DNA from: Verticillium longisporum
Lineage: Eukaryota; Ascomycota; Sordariomycetes; Glomerellales; Plectosphaerellaceae
DNA length: 64,000 nt
Direction: 5' to 3'
Assembly: GCA_019188255.1 (NCBI GenBank)
Contig: JAETXT010000005.1
Coordinates: forward strand, 4,340,001 to 4,404,000
In this document: positions 57,093-64,000 of the stretch, in pieces
Position numbering within the stretch: position 1 is the stretch's first letter
Layout of the letters: each line of letters starts with the position of its first letter
Translations under genes and position numbers: made by a program
Notes under the pieces: generated by a model
Told to the model about the DNA's origin: nothing
The model's database searches: none
The model's input: the letters and a program-made list of their open reading frames with translations, nothing else

Positions 57093-58499
57093 ATGGACGC
57101 CAATCCCCAGACGCAGTCCGCCTTCATCACGACCCTGCCGAGAGAAGTACGCGATGCCATCTATCTCGAGCTGTGGCGCACCAGTGGCCTGCGCCAGCAC
57201 ATCCTGTTCCATAGCTACGACAGCGACTGGAACGCTAGACACTTCTGTCGCTGGGCGTGCACGACCGACTTTTGTGTCCAGAGTCCGCTGCAGCAGGACA
57301 TCGAGCAACTAAGGCGTGACCTTGATGTCCCCCTCGGCGAGGATATCGAGAAGAATCGAGACCCGAGAGCCACTCTCTATGGCCGACGGATGCAAAGCCC
57401 CTGGCTCAACCACTGGGCCTGCGGCGAGCGGGCCGAAAAGGCACATGGGTTCGACGCCATCATGGGGTTCCTCACCTCCCGCTTTTGCTGGAAAGGAAAG
57501 ACGGTACCTGGTGTCGAGCCCGAGGCCGTCCCAAACGTCTACATGCCCATGCTTCTGTCGTGCAAAGCCATGTATGAACGCCGCCCTGCGAGATGTAGCC
57601 CGGCGCTGGTGCACAAGTGCTAATGCTCTATTTCCAGTTCTGCCGAGTGTCTCCAGTCCATCTACGAGTCCACGACATTTGTCTTCACCGACATGAAAAC
57701 GGTCCAGATGTGGTTTGGCTACTGCGCCTTGCCACCGTTCATGCAGGCCTGGCCGAAGCGCGGCATCACGCCGCCTGCGTTCTACAAACACGCCAGAAGC
57801 TTCGAGCTCTCGCTGTTTCCCACGTTTCCCCTGGACCTGCTCTGCGCGACCAAGGATCTCCCCGGGTTGCCAACGCGGCACGCTATCTACGATTTTCACT
57901 GGCTGCGCTTGAACCGATTTGAGCATCTCACCAACGTCAACATATGGATCGAGTCTCGGTCGCTGATGCCTCTGCCCGAGGACGCTCTTGACTTTTCGGG
58001 AATCAAGCGTTTCTCTCGCGAGGCGCTGCACGAAGCTCTGGCTTGCTTGTCGAGCGTTCCTTCGGTCACCGTCAGCACTGCCCTGGGTCCGGAAATCGGG
58101 CCAGAAGATGACGGCCGCGTCGAGCACATTGCTCCGCCTGGTGTCACCTTGTTCAAGCGTAGCCTCGGAGATCGGTTTCACCCGTATTTGAATGCGATAA
58201 GGCCTGACAAAGCGCTGGACGGGGTTATCCATACCTGTGTGCAGAGGTCGGTTGCCACTATATTCTGTGGAGTTGCTCTTGACCTGACTGACTGTTTTAT
58301 AGAGAAGTTCGGCTGGCAACCGAAGGTGGCGGTATCAAGCTTGGCTAGTTGCACGACTTGTCCAGCTGGGTGGAATTGTGATGGCTTGGTTGAGAGATTC
58401 GCTAAATGGCCTATGTATGGCAGCAGTTCGCGCCGTTTCTGGAAGAATGACCGTCAGCGAAGCAAGTCGATCTTCAATAGCACTTTCGAAGGAGAGTAA
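57093..58499 (+). CDS. DUF7730-type (F-box-like) protein of unknown function
   Basis: Exons 57093-57571 and 57638-58499 give 446 residues. The N-terminus has the typical LPREVRDAIYLELWRTSG motif followed by LLSCKA, then SIYESTTFVFTD in exon 2. This is the plan of the large, uncharacterised fungal DUF7730 group, whose first motif resembles an F-box. The last about 90 residues (VATIFCGVALDLTDCFIEKF onwards) look less protein-like, so a further intron or an earlier end cannot be excluded. The role is unknown. Confidence 0.7.
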
Positions 58500-59132
58500 G
58501 CCAGAATCCTCAGCCGTAAGACCAACCGACGCAACATCGACTTACAGCAGTGTCGTCTTACGGAGCCCTCAACGCTATATACACTTGATAGGCCTTGCAA
58601 GTAACGTTATATGCTCAGCTCTGGACGTCAGCACAGCCAAAGAAGTTGGTCTATAATCATTGAGTAGGGGTGGTCACGTTGTGCTGTGCTTCGGGTCCCC
58701 CCGCCATCACTATTCTCGAGGTCGTTACAGTGCCTTCCATGAGAAAGTTGTATTTTCGTTCTCATGTCATGCTGACTATGTTACAGCGAGCTTTGGTATG
58801 ATCAGTTCATCTTCACCAGCTGGGATGTCTTGCATCCACCATGGTGCCAAACTGACCGCAGCCTGCAATACGACGCCATTGGGGATGTGATATATCTCAG
58901 CGAGTCCCCTCATCTCATTTTACATGGTACCTCAGCAAATTTGGTTCGCAAGTTGTTTGAGTTTGAAATGACGAAACATACTTATAGTACTGAGGTCGCA
59001 AACTATCTCATCATAGGAAGATCTCTTTCCAGGGTAAGAACAGGCAACTCCTCAAGCCGCCATGCTGATTTTTGCGTTCATGTTCCCGCAAAGCCGGATG
59101 ATACATCCCGAGGCCTGCCCCAGTTGGGCTTC
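58500..59132. other. Intergenic, convergent 3' regions
   Basis: Between the DUF7730-type and metallopeptidase stops. No gene was recognised. Confidence 0.5.
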
Positions 59133-60523
59133 TCATTTACGCTTCACCTCGCCCAGTTCTGTGACCACGTACTTCTTGCCCGCGAATCCATTCTCATAGA
59201 GCTCAATGGCCGCAGCCAGCATGGCGAACCAGTCGGGGTTATCCGTGAATTTGTCTTCAATGTTGTTGAGCCAACCATAGGCCCTGCCACTAAAGGAGGC
59301 ATCCGTCATGGCGCCCCAAGGTCCCAGATGGAACATCTGGGTTACTTTGTCAGCTCTCGCAGATCTCCTCTCAACCTTGAAAGTTCTGACAACTCACCTC
59401 ATGGAACATTGTTTTTACAATCGAAAAAGTCAACAGCCCATCCACAGGACGGGCCCTTCCTCCCTTCAAACGATATTCTTGCAACGCGTCCCCCCTTGTG
59501 TTGTCGGCAAAGAGCGCATCAGTCCAGGCACCCCAGTTGTTCTGTCGCAGGTAATTAAGGAATGATGGATGGAATGTAACGGAGGCGACCACCCTCAGCT
59601 GGTCTTGACTCGGGTTTTCGATGCGCCTGGTGACGGCCAGCGGCACACCTGGTTGCTTCATGATGTCGGTCCACGGCATGGCTTCCTGACTGAGCATGGT
59701 GGGCAGGTCGGACTTGCCCTGCTCTACAACGCCTCTAATGTTATCTGTCCAGCCGGCATCCTCGTTGTCTGGGTCGACGACAGTTAGGTCTGGCCGACAA
59801 GAAATGACCTGGGCGAAAAGAGTCAGTTGACGAGATCCACGTTGCTCACCCAAAGGTAGGTGCTCCCACTAGGTGAGAAACATTATTGCCGTCCTGGAAG
59901 GTGTTCTTACAAAGTGCTTGTGGTGTTCATCTGTGCCCGCCAGGTCCCGCCACGCCTGAGAATTTTCGTATCTCGCATCTGGTGGGCCATCCTTGCCAAT
60001 GGGCCCTTCAAGCTCTTTGAATAGCTTGAATTTCTCTGCAGGAAGCGTGTTTCAGTGAATGGAGCTCAGAATAGCCAGATGCTGCTGCATATGTTGCATG
60101 CAACAAACTGGGCTGGCCCGGGAAGTGAATGGTCATACCCCTTGCAATTTCCAACTTCTCTTTGTACGAATCTCCTGTGCCGAGCAGGTTTTCCAACACC
60201 TTCTTGAGATTCTTACCAATGAGTGGGATGTTGGAGTTCCGAAGGGCTGTCTCGCCATTGCTTGCCCACTTTTTGGCAGTCTCGACGGCATTGATGATGG
60301 CGTCGGCCGTTGCCGGGTCATCAGCGCCTGCTGCGTCTCGGTCTGGCCAACGACCCTGTCAGTATGAATTGGTGGGTGAACCGCCAATCCTGTCGTTGCG
60401 GCAGAACGAAATCAATACGAGAGGCAACGTACAGCAAGATGAGTGGAGCGTCCATTTGATGAAGCCCGCCTCGACCAGAGCGGTGGCTTGTAGAGCCAAG
60501 AACGTCACCTGCAAGAGACGCAT
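59133..60523 (-). CDS. Secreted zincin-like metallopeptidase (HEXXH), five exons
   Basis: Exons 60433-60523, 60139-60355, 59911-60035, 59398-59808 and 59133-59336. The signal peptide is MRLLQVTFLALQATALVEAG. The zinc motif reads FHEMFHLGPWG, and the last intron lies exactly between HE and MFH. It is followed by DASFSGRAYGWLNN, where AYG recalls the third-ligand region of fungal aspzincins. The other exons (ADAIINAVETAKKWASNG, VISCRPDLTVVDPDNEDAGW, LPTMLSQEAMPWTDIM) are well formed. The exon 1-2 junction is one base out of frame (total 1048 nt). An extra G in GGG at 60354-60356 or another splice site would solve this. An extracellular protease is inferred; the subfamily is uncertain. Confidence 0.7.
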
Positions 60524-62013
60524 GTTGAGACAGTGGAATACCCCACAATAAAACGAACTTCAGAGTGATTAATGAGCAGGATGTAGAGCTTGCGGTAATG
60601 TGCTCAAGTATGATCTTGGGCGACTTTCTCGCTTGTACTTAAAATCGGGGGCTCGTTGCGCTGCTTTTGTATTCTTTCAACTCTGAGGCCTAGTCATCCT
60701 CTCAGGATGAGCTGAGACGGCATCTAGTTGGCATGAGAATAAGATATTCTTAGAATTGGTGTGCCTCGCAACGTTCAATTTCAGACATCATCGGTTTGCC
60801 TAAAGAGGCTTCATTTTGCAAGTTCACTTGCATCAGCTTTCCGTACAAGCCGTCAGACTCCAGGCTCCGAGGCTCAGTCATGGACCCCAGAATCCTTCAG
60901 ATGGAACGAGGGGGCCGTCGGTTTCTTACTTTCACGTCTAGACCACCACTAGACAATCATGTTGCTGGTCACTCTTTCGAGGTGGCCGCAATCAGATGAC
61001 TCGATGAAAATAGAGGCAGATTCTGGATGCACATGAATGTCAGAAAAGTGTTACCAGTGGGCGACAGGGAATGTTGGTCCCAAATGATCGTGTTCATCGC
61101 TTGTCATCGCCTGCACAGCCTCGCTAATCTGGTGATGGTGTGTTGCGGTGATGCCTCCTGTGGGGGCCAGCGGCGGCTTGAATCGGGCGGAGTCAACGGT
61201 TGCCTGACTGAACGACCAATGAACAAATCCAAGTACCTGCATCCAGCCGACTTGCCTTGGTGACCCCTTCGTTACTCGAGCTCGGTAGGATTCTATCCAG
61301 CACTCAAAAGCTCCACCCCGTGCGGCCATTATGCCCGCTCGCGGCGTCTCTGGCGCAGTCTGGGGGCCATAGAGGTAAGCGGCACAGCCTGTGGGTTGCA
61401 ACTTGCTGACGGATCGGCATTGATCCAGGCAAAACTCAGCCCTGGTGACGAACAATTCTGACCGAGAATGGGGGCAAGATTCTAATATTGGATGACTCGT
61501 CGGTCGATGCAAACTTATTGTTCTGCACTTGGTAAATCTGGGAAACATTTGCAGTTTCTCGACTTCACACACCTCACACCAAGTTCGTAACCACACACAA
61601 AACTTGGCCATTAGCTTCGTGGGGGCTGTATGATCCATCAATCTGACGATACATCCAAGAGAACGTAGTAGGCTGTGTACAGAGCATCTGCTTGCCCCCA
61701 TACCGCCCAACTCTAACGTTACCTGTATGCGTATTGGGCAACAAGTGTCTATTCATAGATGTGAGTATCAAATCATGAATCAAGTCTCTTTCAAGGCATA
61801 TCAATCTACGGGAATGACAACACGGCAACCATCTTACGAAATCCTCGCATATCAGCTGTTAGGTATAAGAGCAGTCGCCCCAACAGCTTTAAGGTACCTA
61901 CATCACAATGGTCCTTGACTTCAAGAAGCAGCCAAGAAGATATCAAACAGTTTCCACCATCTCCTTGAGCTTCTCCAAATTCTCATCTGATTGCATTCAA
62001 TTTTCTATCAACC
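60524..62013. promoter_or_regulatory. Divergent upstream region of two secreted-protein genes
   Basis: 1.5 kb between the divergent metallopeptidase and unknown secreted protein starts. A minus-strand open frame of about 219 codons at 61051-61710 has Cys/His-rich but unrecognisable sequence and is not called. No RNA gene was seen. Confidence 0.4.
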
Positions 62014-63930
62014 ATGAGGGCCACGTACAGGGCTGTTGTTAGTTGCGGCTTATGGCTCCATGTTGCGGCCAGTGTTCAACCAGGACCTGCGCTTGCTGCG
62101 CTGGCTACCCATAAAGGCAACCTTTACATCCGCCAAGATCCACCGGCTCCTGATGGGTAATTCGAACACGGCGACTTACAGGCAACCGTTGCTGACGAGG
62201 CTCTACAGTGTTCGGGTCGCTGCAGTCATACCCACCGAAGCTGGGCAGATTGGTATTAACCCTCCTGGCCCAGAGCCTACGTAAGTGTTCTTTGCCATGT
62301 ACTTGTGGTGACCTAGACCTGTACGAGGGCTTACATGTCCAAAACGCAGGCCGGTAAACATTGAGGGACACACAAAGTACCTGTCTGAAGAAAACGGTTC
62401 AACCAAGGTAGGTTGCCAGACTAAGAAAGAAGAAGAAAATACGCTCCCAAGGCCTTCAATACTAATCAAAACCTCGATGTCGTAGTGGATCGGCGTTGAC
62501 CCTTCTCATATTGCCGTCACCCAAGTAACCACCACGAACGCCGCTGGTGAGACCGGGGTGGTGACGCTCGCAAAGGGCATCAGCGCCAGCAAGAACGCCG
62601 AGGGCGGTCTTGATATCCTTATAAGTCCCGCCGTCAAGGCCAAGCTTGAGGCTATCGCCAAGGAAGTAACGCCATGTGCAGCCAAGCGTCGGCGCCAAGT
62701 TCGGAACCGCAAACGAGCCGGCCCGGCCTGTGGCTTGGCTGACTTTGTGCAACGAGTCGGCGCCGACCAAGAGCTGCAGGAAACATTTGCTCACCCGCTC
62801 ACGGACCAGGTCTTCAACGATTTTGACGAGGGCTACTCCGGCGATCCTGCCGATGACCCTGGCTGGGAGGGCGATGGCGGACAGGTCGGTCACGAGGACG
62901 AAGGCTACTTTTCCGAAGACGAAGAGGGTTTCTTCGAGGCCGCCGAGGGTGATGGCACTGCAGAGAGCATCGTCATTTCTTCTCCAGAAGAGGCTGCCGC
63001 AATTGGTGAGATTCTTTCCGGCGCCGGTGCCGCAGAGGCTGCGGCAGTCTGGGGAGGCTCGACCGTCACAGCGGGCTCGTTCTTGGCATGGCTCTATGGC
63101 ACCCTCAAGGAGGGCAAGGAGCTGTCTTTTGCTCAGAAGATCCCGGCCGAGAGCGTACACACGGTCACCAAGACCAAGTCTGAGACGACGACAACTACCA
63201 CTTCAAGCTGTGCTGTGCAGACAGATGGACCCGTAAGTTGCCGACGATCACCGCACTTCATCTCATACGCAATCTTGTCTTACATATGTTGTCCAGCCTC
63301 CCTGCGATGAAGCCTGCAAGCCTACCGCAGTCAAACTTGAGGACCCTCGCGTGACTGACATTAACTACTGGGCCTGCTCAGAGGTGAGTGAACATTATGG
63401 GCTGCCATGCCCACACGAACTTTTGACGTCTACAAACAAGGTGGCTGACTTGGGACACTAGGGCGACGGCAAGGGCTGCAAGTGCAGAACCGACGCGAAA
63501 GAGATCGCCAGCTATCCGGACGGCGAGTTCATGCAACAGATCCTAGACGTCTCTGGCGTACTCAAGGACAAGCCACTGCAACCCACCATCGAATGCCCCA
63601 ACGACCTCACCAACGTCCCGAGCAAGTATCTTGTTGACAAGACGTCGGTCGAGTTCTGCAAGGATGTCATGGGTGATCTGGGCAACGAACGCCTCCCCGT
63701 AGCGTACGACATCCACGGCAACAAGATCCCCATCCTCAGAGCCGCCGTCGCCGCGGCAGCTTCCACAGATCTGACGGCGCGATGGCTCGGGAGGAGGTCC
63801 CCGCCGACGAACCCCGACAATTATCTCGACTACCGATTCTTCCTGAGCTACACGCCCGGAGGCGACGACTGCCTGGTTCCCAAGGAAGACCTCTGCAAGA
63901 ACGCGTACGAGGCCCTGGTCAAGAGTAACT
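62014..63930 (+). CDS. Large secreted protein of unknown function, 3' end outside window
   Basis: Six exons: 62014-62156, 62209-62280, 62350-62407, 62486-63232, 63297-63383 and 63462-63930; another intron begins at 63931 and the gene continues past the window. All junctions keep phase, giving 525 complete residues so far. The N-terminus (MRATYRAVVSCGLWLHVAAS) is signal-like. A strongly basic patch (AAKRRRQVRNRKRAG) offers dibasic processing sites and is followed by an acidic stretch (GYFSEDEEGFFEAAEGDG). A hydrophobic helix comes next (AAAVWGGSTVTAGSFLAWLY), then Thr repeats and a Cys-containing C-terminal part (PPCDEACKPTAV, GDGKGCKCRTD). I recognise no family. Confidence 0.65.
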
Positions 63931-64000
63931 GTAAGTTCACGCGTCTGGCTCCTCCTGTCCTCGCAGCTCGGTCCCTGCATGGTGCCTAGCCGCAGACTGC

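Noticed and set aside
58830..59558. 242-codon plus-strand frame across the metallopeptidase 3' half
   Set aside because: It runs through exons and an intron of the minus-strand gene, whose HEXXH motif and splice sites are coherent. The plus frame shows no motif.
61051..61710. 219-codon minus-strand frame between two secreted-protein genes
   Set aside because: No signal, domain or splice context, and Cys/His content looks random. Not enough to call a gene.

Overview
The window is nuclear DNA of a filamentous ascomycete. It is GC-rich, its genes carry short introns (about 45-105 bp, GTRNGY donors and YAG acceptors), and it holds fungus-specific families: a calnexin without a KKXX tail, a Dal5-type permease, a Zn(II)2Cys6 regulator, a DUF7730-type protein, a GPI-anchored cysteine-rich wall protein and a Fot1/pogo-type transposon. 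The protein sequences and the intergenic TACCTACC/GGTAGGTA motifs suggest Sordariomycetes, probably Hypocreales. That placement is inference from recognition, not a search.

Layout. 0-6.2 kb: C-terminal part of eIF3m, a UMP-CMP kinase with a membrane-anchored N-terminus, an AIG1/FAR-17a membrane protein and a WD40-cyclophilin (PPWD1 type). 7.9-15.2 kb: Dal5-like MFS permease, methylmalonate-semialdehyde dehydrogenase and calnexin. 18.3-20.1 kb: methylthioribulose-1-phosphate dehydratase and a GPI-anchored Cys-rich protein. 22.6-26.4 kb: Sec20, mitoribosomal mL53 and inorganic pyrophosphatase. 28.4-30.2 kb: a secreted heparinase-fold-like protein, followed by a complete TA-flanked transposon at 30604-32460. 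33.1-38.4 kb: Dus2, the MICOS subunit Mic26/27 and mitochondrial intermediate peptidase; the last two are divergent. 41-44 kb: a small hypothetical gene and a secreted GDSL esterase. 44.8-52.7 kb: Erb1, a Zn2Cys6/AT-hook regulator and a STIMATE/YPL162C-type membrane protein. 53.8-55.4 kb: a Pin2-like protein with a prion-like tail. 57-64 kb: a DUF7730-type protein, a secreted HEXXH metallopeptidase and, divergent from it, a large secreted protein of unknown function cut by the window edge.

Most genes are unrelated housekeeping loci. No biosynthetic cluster, CRISPR array, rRNA or convincing tRNA was seen. Several neighbours act in the mitochondrion (mL53, Mic26/27, Oct1, MMSDH), but only the Mic26/27-Oct1 pair shares a promoter region.

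The strongest window-wide signal is technical or evolutionary rather than a new system. At least 14 single-base losses interrupt otherwise well-conserved reading frames, nearly all in short G or C runs. Restoring one base at each site makes every affected coding length divisible by three. This looks like uncorrected long-read homopolymer error, and the affected genes should not be read as pseudogenes without checking. The most novel biology is in the two secreted proteins of unknown role at 59-64 kb, the heparinase-like protein and the transposon with its 43-bp inverted repeats.
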